Positions 35,470 through 43,632 are shown, counted from the stretch's first letter. The stretch: 64,000 nucleotides of DNA from Nitrobacteraceae bacterium AZCC 2146 (GCA_036924855.1 JBAGRP010000001.1:2480001-2544000); one strand, 5' to 3'. Program-made: numbers and translations. The notes: generated by a model not told the origin, from the letters alone.

Positions 35470-36666
35470 ATGAAAACCGCCATCGTCAATCTCGGCTCGA
35501 TCGTCAGCGGTGATCTGAACACGCCGATGGTGGCGGGCGACTCCATCATCATGGCCAACGGCCTGATCGTTTCCGTCGGCACGGCCTCCACCGCGGCGGT
35601 CGATGCATGCGACGTGGTGATCGACGCCGGCGGCGCGATCGCCATGCCCGGCCTGATCGATTCTCACGTCCACATCACATTTGGCGACTACACGCCGCGG
35701 CAGAAGGTGGTCGGCTTTCTCGAAAGCTACGTCCATGGTGGCGTGACCACGTCGATCAGCGCATCGGAAGTCCATGTGCCCGGCCGGCCGAAGGATGTGG
35801 TTGGCGTCAAGGCGCTGGCCGTCGCCGCACAGCGCTGTTTTGCCGACTATCGCCCCGGGGGCATGCGTGTTCATGCCGGCTCGCTTATCCTCGAGCCGGG
35901 TCTTGTGGAGCAAGATTTCGACGATCTGGTGCGCGACGGCGTCTGGATGGTGAAGGCCGGCTTTGGCGGCTTCGACACGCCCTACGATTACGCGCCGCTG
36001 ATCAAGATGGCGCGCGCCCGCGGTATGATTGCCATGGTGCATACCGGCGGCTCGTCGATCCCCGGCTCTTCGGGGATCTGGGCCGACCACGTACTGGCGA
36101 TGAACCCCGACGTCTCGTATCACGTCAACGGCGGTCCGGTGGCGATTCCGGACCAGGATTTTCCACGGTTGGTAAATGAATCCAGCATCGCGCTGCAGGT
36201 CTGCACCGCCGGCAATCTGCGGACGACACTTTTGGTTGCGGATCTTCTCGACAAGGCCGGCCAGAACGAACGACTGCTGATCGCCACGGATACCCCGACT
36301 GGAAGCGGCATCATGCCGCTCGGCATGCTCTACACGATCAGCCACCTCGCATCGCTCGGCGGGATGGCGCCCGAACGTGCAATCGCCGCCGCGACAGGCA
36401 GCAACGCGCGCGTCTATCGATTGAACAGCGGTGTCATTGCCGCCGGTCGCGATGCCGACGTCGTCGTGATCGATGCCTGTCTTGGCGGATCGCAGCCTGA
36501 TGCGCTGTCGGCGTTGCGCAACGGCGACGTCCCTGCAGTGGGCGCGGTGGTAACGGCCGGCATTCCGCGGTTTGTCGGACGCAGCCGCAATACACCGGAG
36601 ACGACTCGTCGCGTGAACGTGGCACGCAGCAATGTCATGCAGAATTTTTCCGGCGCCGCGCATTAG
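35470..36666 (+). CDS. Enamidase-like metal-dependent amidohydrolase
   Basis: A 398-residue amidohydrolase-superfamily enzyme. A beta-sandwich N-terminus leads to the metal motif in GLIDSHVHITFGDYTPRQK (about 63), GGVTTSISASE, PGRPKDVVG, a possible metal ligand in GVWMVKAGFGG, HTGGSSIPGSS (about 195), YHVNGG (about 218) and the catalytic Asp in IATDTPTGSGIMPLG (about 275). The set of motifs closely resembles enamidase of nicotinate fermentation, which hydrolyses the cyclic enamide of 6-oxo-tetrahydronicotinate. A related role on a cyclic or aromatic amide is inferred. It is directly downstream of the AA_synth gene; an MFS fragment and transporter genes follow. Confidence 0.8.
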   Translation: MKTAIVNLGSIVSGDLNTPMVAGDSIIMANGLIVSVGTASTAAVDACDVVIDAGGAIAMPGLIDSHVHITFGDYTPRQKVVGFLESYVHGGVTTSISASEVHVPGRPKDVVGVKALAVAAQRCFADYRPGGMRVHAGSLILEPGLVEQDFDDLVRDGVWMVKAGFGGFDTPYDYAPLIKMARARGMIAMVHTGGSSIPGSSGIWADHVLAMNPDVSYHVNGGPVAIPDQDFPRLVNESSIALQVCTAGNLRTTLLVADLLDKAGQNERLLIATDTPTGSGIMPLGMLYTISHLASLGGMAPERAIAAATGSNARVYRLNSGVIAAGRDADVVVIDACLGGSQPDALSALRNGDVPAVGAVVTAGIPRFVGRSRNTPETTRRVNVARSNVMQNFSGAAH

Positions 36667-36964
36667 CGCGCGGCGAGCTGGCCTTGTTATTGCATTGGTA
36701 GTTGTTGCCTCTTCTATCATCGCATCGTTGAAGACCGTCGAGGCGGTTTAGTTTTCCGGCGTGGCGAAGCTTGATCGCGATTGAATTCGGACACTGGTAC
36801 CAAAGACGCTGGCGTCTCATGAAGCTCGCAGCTTTCCCGTTAAAATCTTGCATCAATTTTAACTTTGCAAAGCCAAGGCGGTAACCAATGCAGTCACTGA
36901 AACTCCGTTCGATCAGTCAGCGATCGTTGATCACTCCGTCACCAATTCGGCGCGGCCCAGCCCG

Positions 36965-37186
36965 ATGCGCTGGGCGGTCGCCGTCATCCTGTTCCTGGGG
37001 GTGATATCGGCATTCTTTGATCGCATCAGCATCGCGGTTCTGTTTACCAACGTAACATTTCAGAATGACATGGGCATCGGTTTCGACCCGACCAAACTCG
37101 ACTTGCTGATGACGTCGTTCGTGTTCGCCTCAGCCATCATCGGCTCCGGCGCGGATGATCCCGCTGATGCGCAAGTACTAATCTAG
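36965..37186 (+). pseudogene. MFS transporter N-terminal fragment
   Basis: Encodes only the first helix and motif region of a major-facilitator transporter: RWAVAVILFLGVISAFFDRI, then SIAVLFTNVTFQND and LDLLMTSFVFASAIIG, before breaking off and stopping at 37186, where about 400 residues would be expected. The frame is open some 25 codons upstream of ATG 36965, and that part also looks native. It probably encoded an aromatic-acid/sugar-acid type importer of the degradative cluster, now lost. Bases 36667-36889 before it contain no gene. Confidence 0.7.
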
Positions 37187-37300
37187 TCCGTCGGATCTGC
37201 AGGATGGAGGCGAAAGTCTTCAACTGGCCTTGCCCGTGAGCCGACAGAAAATAGGCATCGGGTCCATCGTATTACGCGACCCGGAAAATGGAGAAACATC

Positions 37301-38275
37301 ATGCACTCTCGACGCAAAGTACTCGGCCTCGCTGCCGGAGCCGCCACCGCTCTCCTCTCCTCGGGAGTGCGGGCGCAAACATGGCCCCAAAAGCCGGTGA
37401 CGGTGATCGTGCCGTTCGCGGCCGGCGGCAACACGGATGGCATCGGGCGAATGGCGGCGCAGCGCCTGAGTGATGCATTCGGCAAGTCGTTCGTGATCGA
37501 AAATCGCCCCGGTGCCGGCGGCGCCATTGCCGCGGAGATGGTGAAACGGGCGGCGCCGGATGGCTATACGCTGTTCATCGCCGCGCTGCCGGTCATGGCG
37601 GTGGTGCCGGCGATGTCGAAGGTGCGTTACGATTCGCAAAAGGATTTTGCGCCGATCAGCAACATCGGGACCAATCCGTTTGCGCTGGTTGTCAACAAGG
37701 ATATTCCCGTCAAGACGTTGAAGGAATTCATCGAATACGTCCGCACCAGCAAGGTTCAGCTGGCTTACGGCTCGGCCGGCGTCGGCAGCCTGAACCATCT
37801 CTCGATGGCGCTGTTTCTCAAGCGCGCGGGCATCGAGATGACGCACGTGCCGTACAAGGGCAACGCGCCAGCGCTTTCCGACGTGGTGGCAGGCCACATT
37901 CCGGCGATGTTCTCCAATCTGTCCGATGCGCTGTCGCAGGTCGCGGGCGGCAATGTCCGGATGCTGGCGATCAGTTCCGAAAAGCACTCGGCACTGGCGG
38001 CCGACGTGCCGACGGTTGCTGAATCCGGCTATCCGAATTTCAACGTGCTGACCTGGAACGGGTTGATGGCGCCGGCGGGAACGCCGCCGGACATTATCGG
38101 CCGGATGGCGAAGGAGCTCGCGGCGGCGGTGAAGGATCCCAAATTCGCCGCGCAGCTGGTGGACTACGGTGTCGATCCGCTCGGCGATACGCCGGCGGAA
38201 TATGCGGCAACGCTGGCGAAGGACATCCCGCTGTGGGCCGAAGCCGTTGAAATTGCCGGCGTGAAACAGCAGTAG
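37301..38275 (+). CDS. Tripartite tricarboxylate transporter substrate-binding protein (Bug/TctC family)
   Basis: A 324-residue periplasmic binding protein. A Tat-like signal (HSRRKVLGLAAGAATALL, cleavage after VRAQ near residue 26) is followed by WPQKPVTVIVPFAAGG, NRPGAGGAIAAEMVKRAAPDG, GSAGVGSLNHLS, HVPYKGNAPALSDVVAGHI and PTVAESGYPNF, all conserved in Bug proteins. ATG 37301 has GGAGAAA upstream. No TctA/TctB membrane genes are present here, which is usual for orphan Bug proteins in these bacteria. It likely captures the aromatic or carboxylate substrate degraded by the neighbouring enzymes. Confidence 0.9.
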   Translation: MHSRRKVLGLAAGAATALLSSGVRAQTWPQKPVTVIVPFAAGGNTDGIGRMAAQRLSDAFGKSFVIENRPGAGGAIAAEMVKRAAPDGYTLFIAALPVMAVVPAMSKVRYDSQKDFAPISNIGTNPFALVVNKDIPVKTLKEFIEYVRTSKVQLAYGSAGVGSLNHLSMALFLKRAGIEMTHVPYKGNAPALSDVVAGHIPAMFSNLSDALSQVAGGNVRMLAISSEKHSALAADVPTVAESGYPNFNVLTWNGLMAPAGTPPDIIGRMAKELAAAVKDPKFAAQLVDYGVDPLGDTPAEYAATLAKDIPLWAEAVEIAGVKQQ

Positions 38276-38289
38276 GGCGGGCGATAACC

Positions 38290-39510
38290 ATGAGCGATCA
38301 ACCTATTCTGATTGCCGGCGGCGGTCCCGTCGGCATCCTCCTGGCGCTGGCCCTCGCGCAGCGCAATATTCCAGTGCGGCTGTTCGAAGCGGCGGAAGCC
38401 GTCAACGATGCGCCGCGCGCATCGACGTTGCATCCGGCGACGCTGGAAATGATAAGCGCGCTGGGCCTGCTCGACGACGTGATCGCGCAGGGACTGATCG
38501 CACCCACCTTCCAGTTTTGGGACCGGCCGATGCGCCGAATCGTGGCCGAGTTCGACCACGCGATCCTTGCCAACGACACCAAGGTCCCGTTCGTCGTGCA
38601 ATGCGAGCAGCACAAGATCGCGAAGCTTGGGCTCGAACGGTTGAAGGCGTTTCCCCAGGCATCCGTGGCGTTCGCTTCGCCCGTCGAGACAATTGCGGAC
38701 TGCGGTGATCATGTGGAAATCACGGTGCAAACCGGCACCGGCATGGAAACCGTGTCCGGCAGCTATCTGGTGGGCGCCGATGGTGGCCGATCGACGGTGC
38801 GCAAGGCACTCGACATCGACTTCGAGGGCTATACGTTTCCGGAGCGCTTTCTCGTGCTCACCACGCCGTTCGATTTTGCGACCGAACACGGCGTCGCGTT
38901 CCGCGCCTATTTCTCCGACCCGGACGAATGGGCCAATCTGTTCAAGGTTGCGGGCGACGATGGAAAGGGCCGCTGGCGCGCGGTGTTTCCGGCGCTCCCC
39001 GGGCAGACCGACGAAGAAGTGCTGGACGAAGCGGCCACCGAGGCGCGGCTGCAGAAATTCTTCCCCAAGGCGGGCCGATACGACATCTTCCACCGCAACA
39101 TCTACCGGGTGCACCAGCGCGTCGCCGCGAGCTTTCGCAAGGGACGCGTGTTCCTTGCCGGCGACTCGGCGCACGTCAACAATCCGATTGGCGGCCTCGG
39201 CCTGAATTGCGGCGTGCACGACGCGATGCAATTGGCCGAACAACTCGCGACCGCGGTGCTCGGCCAGCGCCCGGAGAGCGATCTGGATCGTTACGATGGC
39301 ATTCGGCGGCCGATGAATATCGAATATGTCCAGCAGCAGACCATCGCCAACAAGAAGCGGCTGGAAGAAAAGGACCCCGCTGCACGTGAGGCGAACTTCG
39401 ATAATCTGCGGCGCACGGCCGCCGACCCGGTCGCGCATCGCGCTTTCCTGATGCGGACGTCGCTGCTGGAGAGCGTGCGCAAGAATGCGTTACTCGTCGA
39501 CGCTTCCTGA
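38290..39510 (+). CDS. FAD-dependent aromatic monooxygenase (PHBH-fold, FAD_binding_3)
   Basis: A 406-residue flavoprotein hydroxylase. The Rossmann motif GGGPVGILLALALAQR (about 9-24) comes first, then the DG motif GADGGRSTVRK (about 161-171) and the GD motif LAGDSAHVNNPIGGLGLN (about 294-311), the last binding FAD ribityl. This is group A flavin monooxygenase architecture, which hydroxylates phenolic or N-heteroaromatic acids using NAD(P)H and O2. It lies 14 bases after the binding-protein gene and is surely cotranscribed. Together with the enamidase-like enzyme it suggests ring hydroxylation and amide-bond opening of one substrate; the identity is open. Confidence 0.88.
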   Translation: MSDQPILIAGGGPVGILLALALAQRNIPVRLFEAAEAVNDAPRASTLHPATLEMISALGLLDDVIAQGLIAPTFQFWDRPMRRIVAEFDHAILANDTKVPFVVQCEQHKIAKLGLERLKAFPQASVAFASPVETIADCGDHVEITVQTGTGMETVSGSYLVGADGGRSTVRKALDIDFEGYTFPERFLVLTTPFDFATEHGVAFRAYFSDPDEWANLFKVAGDDGKGRWRAVFPALPGQTDEEVLDEAATEARLQKFFPKAGRYDIFHRNIYRVHQRVAASFRKGRVFLAGDSAHVNNPIGGLGLNCGVHDAMQLAEQLATAVLGQRPESDLDRYDGIRRPMNIEYVQQQTIANKKRLEEKDPAAREANFDNLRRTAADPVAHRAFLMRTSLLESVRKNALLVDAS

Positions 39511-39629
39511 CAGGACGCGGCTCCCGGGCGGTAGCGGGGCAAGGCGTTCATCATCGTCCACCCGGACCGGCACCGTGGCATTTCGGCAATACAACCAACC
39601 GGTTCCCCGCGCATGGTCCTGCGACTTTA

Positions 39630-40142
39630 TGGCAGGGGCAAACATGGATCGTCCCGCCCCGTAGCGCCGTTTGGATACCAAGCGGCGCGCTTCACGCCAT
39701 CAAGGCGACGGGCTCGCTCGAAGGCTATAGCGTGTTCGTTGCTCCTGACATCGATGCGCGCCTACCCCGCCGCTGCTGCACCGTCTCCGCGACGCCTTTG
39801 TTGCGCGAGTTGCTCTTCCGCGCCCCCAGCCTGCCGCTCTTCTACGAGGGCGGCGAGAATTGGCGGCTGATGGGGGTGCTGCCCGACGAGATCGCAGCCG
39901 CCGAGGTCGAAGACTTGCATCTACCGATGCCTGCCGACGCGCGGCTGCGCACGTTGGTCGACGTCATGATGGCCGCACCCTCGGAGCGCGGCTCGCTGGA
40001 GGGCTGGGCGAAGCGAGCCGGCCTGAGCGAGCAGACGCTTGTGCGGCTGATCAGCCGCGAGGCAGGGATGCGCTTCGGACGCTGGCCGCCCATATGCCTC
40101 GACGTTCGCCGAGGTCTTTTCCGTACATTTTCCGTACGATAA
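39630..40142 (+). pseudogene. AraC-family regulator, truncated at both ends
   Basis: One frame encodes the end of a cupin-type sensor (WIVPPRSAVWIPSGALHAIK, GSLEGYSVFVAPDIDARLP), a helical linker (LLFRAPSLPLFYEGG) and the first HTH of an AraC domain (ERGSLEGWAKRAGLSEQTLV, REAGMRFGRW). The second HTH is missing: after FGRW the text becomes unrelated and stops at 40142, 45 bases from the right attachment site. The N-terminal cupin is also incomplete. It was probably cut by the island's formation or a later deletion. Confidence 0.7.
40117..40138 (+). repeat. Double CCGTAC motif, candidate integrase arm-binding site (right)
   Basis: TTTTCCGTAC followed by ATTTTCCGTACG, 19 of 22 positions identical with 16674-16695 and in the same orientation. 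It lies 49 bases inside the right attachment site. The arm-site function is inferred. Confidence 0.5.
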
Positions 40143-40183
40143 CAATTTTTCGTAGAGGCAATCAGCTAAATCATTGATTTTGC

Positions 40184-40258
40184 TGGTGCTCCCTAGCGGA
40201 ATCGAACCGCTGTTTTCGCCGTGAGAGGGCGACGTCCTAACCGCTAGACGAAGGGAGC
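40184..40258 (-). tRNA. tRNA-Glu (anticodon CTC)
   Basis: Reading the minus strand from 40258: acceptor GCTCCCT, a D-arm containing AGCGGTTA, anticodon stem TCGCC/GGCGA with loop CTCTCAC (anticodon CTC), T-arm GCGGT-TCGATTC-CGCT-like, acceptor AGGGAGC, discriminator A and an encoded CCA (40184-40186). All stems pair. It is the integration site of the island to its left. Confidence 0.93.
40187..40227 (-). repeat. Right attachment site (3' half of tRNA-Glu)
   Basis: 41-bp exact partner of 16527-16567, forming the 3' half of the tRNA-Glu gene from discriminator base to anticodon loop. Because the island end re-creates the tRNA sequence, the tRNA remains functional. Confidence 0.88.
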
Positions 40259-40321
40259 ATTGAGGGAGGGAATAGCCGCGAATGGCGCCGGCTGCAAGAT
40301 GCCGCGGCAAGCTTTGGGCGC

Positions 40322-40657
40322 TTATGGTTCCTGAGCGAATTTCAGCGTCCCCATGGGTTTCAGGGTGCGGGCATCGAAAGTGCGGATTTCGACCATGCCG
40401 GCGATGTCCAGCGTCACCGCCAGGCGGTCGCCGGCGGTGCCGGTGGAGAGGATTTTGGCGCCCTTCGGCAGCGTCGCGGTGCTCGTGGGCGTGACAACGC
40501 TTCCCTCGGCGTGGAAAAGGCGGTAGCCGATCACGACGAGCAGCGCCCCGATGCCCAGAGCGGTGGTCAGGCCGGCAATCAGCATCATCCGCCGGACCTT
40601 CGCCACCATGGCTGCGGTCTGTTCAGGGTTCGGATCGGGCGCAACAGGTTCAGTCAT
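40322..40657 (-). CDS. Small single-pass membrane protein divergent from rluD
   Basis: A 111-residue protein with a cytoplasmic proline-rich start (MTEPVAPDPNPEQTAAM), one membrane helix (about 25-47, MLIAGLTTALGIGALLVVIG) and a beta-rich C-terminal domain (LPKGAKILSTGTAGDRLAVTLD; VEIRTFDARTLKPMG), presumably periplasmic. I know it as a conserved hypothetical neighbour of rluD in Bradyrhizobium-type genomes. Its ATG (40655-40657) overlaps the possible rluD ATG (40656-40658) on the other strand, so the promoters must lie inside the opposite genes. Confidence 0.75.
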   Translation of the reverse strand: MTEPVAPDPNPEQTAAMVAKVRRMMLIAGLTTALGIGALLVVIGYRLFHAEGSVVTPTSTATLPKGAKILSTGTAGDRLAVTLDIAGMVEIRTFDARTLKPMGTLKFAQEP

Positions 40658-41699
40658 GCAAAACTCTTCGGATCAAGGCGTGTCGGAAACCAACGATATC
40701 AGGCTGGATATCACGGTGCTGGGCGATGAAGGCTCGAACCGGCTCGACCGCGTGCTGGCCGTGCGCAACCCGGCGCTGTCGCGGTCGCGGCTGAAGGCGC
40801 TGATCCTCGCCGGACAGGTGACGATCGCCCGCGACGCGGCCGGCGCGCACCCCGTTCGCGACCCCGCTTATCATGTCGTTGCCGGCGATACGATCACAAT
40901 CGACGTGCCGCCGGCCACCGCCGCCGAGCCGGAAGGCGAGGATATCGCGCTGGATATCGTGTTCGAGGACGACGACATCATCGTCATCAACAAGCCGAAA
41001 GGGCTTGTCGTGCATCCCGCCGCCGGCCACGAGACCGGCACGCTGGTCAATGCGCTGATCGCCCATTGCGGCGCAACGCTGTCGGGCATTGGCGGGGTGA
41101 AACGGCCGGGAATCGTGCACAGGTTGGACAAGGACACCACGGGGCTGATGGTGGTGGCGAAGAACGACCAGGCCCATAAATCCCTCAGCGAGCAGTTCGC
41201 CGACCACGGCCGCACCAACGAGATGCGCCGCGGCTATATGGCCTTTGCCTGGGGTGTGCCGAACCGCCAGCGCGGCACGGTGGACGCGCCGATCGACCGG
41301 CATCCGCATGCCCGCGAGAAGATGGCGGTGCGCGAAGGCGGCCGCGAGGCGGTGACCCATTGGGAAGTACAGCAGGAATTCCTCGACCGCCACGGCAAGC
41401 CGGTCGCGAGCCTGCTCGCCTGCCAGCTCGAGACCGGGCGCACGCACCAGATTCGCGTGCATTTGGCCCACATCAACCACCCGCTGATGGGCGACAGCGT
41501 CTACGGCCCGCATTTCAAGACCAAGTCCAATGCACTCGGTCCGGAGAGCCAGAAAGCTCTCGCCGATCTCGGCCGCCAGGCGCTGCACGCGTATATGCTG
41601 ACCCTGGAACACCCCCGAACCGGTGAGATCCTGGAGTGGATTTCCGATCTGCCGCCGGATCTCGCTTGTTTGCGGGCCGCGCTGGCGGCGACGGAATGA
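40656..41699 (+). CDS. rluD: 23S rRNA pseudouridine synthase RluD
   Basis: Makes pseudouridines in helix 69 of 23S rRNA. The 347-residue protein has an S4 RNA-binding domain (about 25-85, NRLDRVLAVRNPALSRSRLK) and a PseudoU_synth_2 catalytic domain with INKPKGLVVHPAAGH, catalytic Asp in VHRLDKDTTGLMVVAKN (about 155) and LETGRTHQIRVHLAHINHPL. The start is uncertain: ATG 40656 overlaps the divergent start, while GTG 40680 (MSETNDIRLDITV) would leave a small gap and matches the usual family N-terminus. It belongs to the core genome, next to rpoH as in related genomes. Confidence 0.92.
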   Translation: MQNSSDQGVSETNDIRLDITVLGDEGSNRLDRVLAVRNPALSRSRLKALILAGQVTIARDAAGAHPVRDPAYHVVAGDTITIDVPPATAAEPEGEDIALDIVFEDDDIIVINKPKGLVVHPAAGHETGTLVNALIAHCGATLSGIGGVKRPGIVHRLDKDTTGLMVVAKNDQAHKSLSEQFADHGRTNEMRRGYMAFAWGVPNRQRGTVDAPIDRHPHAREKMAVREGGREAVTHWEVQQEFLDRHGKPVASLLACQLETGRTHQIRVHLAHINHPLMGDSVYGPHFKTKSNALGPESQKALADLGRQALHAYMLTLEHPRTGEILEWISDLPPDLACLRAALAATE

Positions 41700-41914
41700 C
41701 GCAGATGCATATAAAAATACCCGCCATTCCAATAGGTTATATCAGCCACACGATGACGTGAGAGCGAATTGGCTTCCACTACACCCGTAGTTCGGTGTAT
41801 GTTGCACCTGCGTCGAACATCCGACGCGGAACATCGCAGCCGGGGCGGCTTTAACAAAGCGTCCGCTGCCTGGCCCGCCGCTATCGGGGGCCTGAACCAC
41901 TGGAGGGCGCTACC

Positions 41915-42814
41915 ATGGCCCGTACAGCTACACTCCCGGTTCTCAACGGAGAATCTGGGCTCTCGCACTACCTGTCCGAGATCCGCAAATTCCCGATGCT
42001 GGAACCCCAGCAGGAATACATGTTCGCCAAGCGCTGGCGCGAGCATGATGACCGCGACGCGGCCCATCATCTCGTCACCAGCCATCTGCGTCTCGTCGCC
42101 AAGATCGCCATGGGCTATCGCGGCTACGGGCTGCCGATCTCCGAAGTTGTCTCGGAAGGCAACGTCGGCCTGATGCAGGCGGTGAAGCGGTTCGAGCCCG
42201 AAAAGGGCTTCCGCTTGGCCACCTACGCCATGTGGTGGATCAAGGCTTCGATTCAAGAGTACATTCTGCGTTCGTGGTCGCTTGTGAAGATGGGCACCAC
42301 CGCGAACCAGAAGAAGCTGTTCTTCAACCTGCGCAAGGCGAAGAGCAAGATTTCCGCACTGGACGAGGGCGATATGCGCCCCGACCAGGTCAAGCTGATC
42401 GCCAAGCGTCTCGGCGTCACCGAGCAGGACGTTGTCGACATGAACCGCCGTCTCGGCGGCGACGCGTCGCTCAACGCGCCGATCCGCGACGACGGCGAAG
42501 CCGGTGAATGGCAGGACTGGCTGGTCGATCACGCGCCGACGCAGGAAGCGGTGCTGGCCGAACACGAGGAGCTCGATCATCGCCGCGAGGCCTTGAACGG
42601 TGCGATCAACGTGCTCAACCCGCGCGAACGCCGCATCTTCGAGGCACGTCGCCTCGCCGATGAGCCGATGACGCTGGAAGATCTTGCCAGCGAGTTCGGC
42701 GTCTCCCGCGAACGCGTCCGCCAGATCGAGGTCCGTGCCTTCGAGAAGGTGCAGACCGCGGTCAAGGGCACCATCGCCCGGCAGGAGCAGGCCGCACTGG
42801 AAGCCGCGCACTAA
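41915..42814 (+). CDS. rpoH: RNA polymerase heat-shock sigma factor sigma-32 (RpoH)
   Basis: A 299-residue alternative sigma factor. Region 2 contains HHLVTSHLRLVAKIAMGYRG and SEGNVGLMQAVKRFEPEKG with the RpoH-specific GFRLATYAMWWIKASIQEYI. The RpoH box NQKKLFFNLRKAKSKI follows at about 130. Region 4 (PMTLEDLASEFGVSRERVRQ) recognises the -35 element. ATG 41915 has GGAGGGCG upstream. The 215-bp leader contains no gene and may hold temperature-responsive structure, which I cannot judge. It is followed by an intrinsic terminator. Confidence 0.95.
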   Translation: MARTATLPVLNGESGLSHYLSEIRKFPMLEPQQEYMFAKRWREHDDRDAAHHLVTSHLRLVAKIAMGYRGYGLPISEVVSEGNVGLMQAVKRFEPEKGFRLATYAMWWIKASIQEYILRSWSLVKMGTTANQKKLFFNLRKAKSKISALDEGDMRPDQVKLIAKRLGVTEQDVVDMNRRLGGDASLNAPIRDDGEAGEWQDWLVDHAPTQEAVLAEHEELDHRREALNGAINVLNPRERRIFEARRLADEPMTLEDLASEFGVSRERVRQIEVRAFEKVQTAVKGTIARQEQAALEAAH

Positions 42815-42840
42815 GCAGCGCGACACCGATGAACACGAAA

Positions 42841-42864
42841 GCCGGCGGCAACGCCGGCTTTTTT
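42841..42864 (+). terminator. Intrinsic terminator after rpoH
   Basis: GCCGGCG-GCAA-CGCCGGC stem-loop (42841-42858) followed by six T, 27 bases after the rpoH stop. Confidence 0.92.
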
Positions 42865-43116
42865 GTTGGGTGAGATTAGGTGGTTTCTGTCGCGCGAACG
42901 GCCGCCCCAAACACCGTCGTCGTCCCCGCGAAAGCGGGAACCCATACGCCGTGCAGATCATGAGAGGGTCGGTGGCAGTGGCAGCGCATTGCGAGCGTCG
43001 CGCCAAACCTTGACGACAGAGGCTATGGATCCCCGCCCCACGCGCGCCAAAGGCGCGCTCGGAGGGGACGACAAGTGGAGAGATCGTGCGAAATATCGCA
43101 CGTCCCTCCCCTCGCG
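42865..43116. repeat. Intergenic REP-like palindromes
   Basis: Holds GTCCCCGCGAAAGCGGGAACCCATA (42923 region; key parts CCCGC/GCGGG) and, farther on, GATCCCCGC...GAGGGGACGAC, which together resemble the GTCGTCCCCGCGAAAGCGGGG-type repeats scattered in Bradyrhizobiaceae. The hairpin CGTGCGA-AATA-TCGCACG at 43085-43102 stands just after the convergent hypothetical gene but has no T-run. No protein gene. Confidence 0.55.
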
Positions 43117-43632
43117 TCAGTAATAATCCCGGAACGCGGCTGCCAGGCTGTCCGGCTCCCAGTCCACCGCATCCGACGCGATGGGATCGTCGGCCAGGAG
43201 CGCGCTGGCCTGGGTTTTGTAGTCCGGCGAGACGTAATCCGGCTGCGGCAGCGGGCGGCGCAGGATGTCCTGATAGTTCAGGTAATTGTCGCGGGTGCCG
43301 ACGAAGGTGCAGACACAGGTGACGGGATCGGCAAACAGATAGCGCGGGCCATTCGGCGTGGTGTGCACGACGAAGCGATGCGACGGCAGTTTGCGCAGCG
43401 CCGCCTGCCCCGCCGCATCGTTGGCGAAGCGCGCCTTGAAGCCGGCGGATTCCATATCGAAGCCGAGCTTCTGCAGGAACGGCTGGCTCGGCACCTCGCG
43501 CGCCACCAGCAGCGTCGCGCCAAGCAGCGTCAGCGCCGACACCACAGCGAAGGCAATGCCGCGCAGGTGGAACGGGCTGACGGGAATCGTCGTGGCGAGA
43601 GTCCTGTCGGACGGAATCCTTTCGGATGGCAT
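43117..43632 (-). CDS. Hypothetical membrane-anchored protein
   Basis: A 171-residue protein: a short cytoplasmic start (MPSERIPSDRTLATTIPVSP), one helix (about 24-45, GIAFAVVSALTLLGATLLVA), then an extracytoplasmic domain. The latter holds GFDMESAGFKARFANDAAGQ, HRFVVHTTPNGPRYLFADP, a paired cysteine CVCTF and RDNYLNYQDILRRPLPQPDY. ATG 43632 has AGGAAGGG 11 bases upstream; the frame is open 21 codons further. No known domain recognised; conserved-looking composition supports a real gene. Confidence 0.7.
   Translation of the reverse strand: MPSERIPSDRTLATTIPVSPFHLRGIAFAVVSALTLLGATLLVAREVPSQPFLQKLGFDMESAGFKARFANDAAGQAALRKLPSHRFVVHTTPNGPRYLFADPVTCVCTFVGTRDNYLNYQDILRRPLPQPDYVSPDYKTQASALLADDPIASDAVDWEPDSLAAAFRDYY

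Larger units (their letters stand above)
16527..40227. mobile_element. Genomic island integrated in tRNA-Glu(CTC), about 23.7 kb
   Basis: A perfect 41-bp direct repeat bounds the segment. The right copy (40187-40227) is the 3' half of an intact tRNA-Glu gene; the left copy (16527-16567) is an orphan fragment. A tyrosine integrase gene starts 134 bp inside the left copy. Near-identical double CCGTAC motifs lie just inside both ends. Contents are IS110 with a nested serine-recombinase element, other IS fragments, an OpgC chimera, a kinase/regulator pair, a four-carbon sugar-acid operon and a second catabolic cluster. Core genes begin immediately right of the tRNA. The integrase is broken, so the island is probably fixed. 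Confidence 0.85.

Noticed and set aside
35143..36720. Long minus-strand open frame of 525 codons
   Set aside because: Lies antisense to the AA_synth and enamidase-like genes, has low-complexity His/Arg/Gly composition and no ribosome site; a typical high-GC shadow.
38164..39438. 424-codon minus-strand open frame
   Set aside because: Shadow of the FAD monooxygenase gene, which has all three flavin motifs.
42865..43116. A small RNA or terminator pair after rpoH besides the one annotated
   Set aside because: The remaining hairpins lack T-runs and look like dispersed REP-type repeats.
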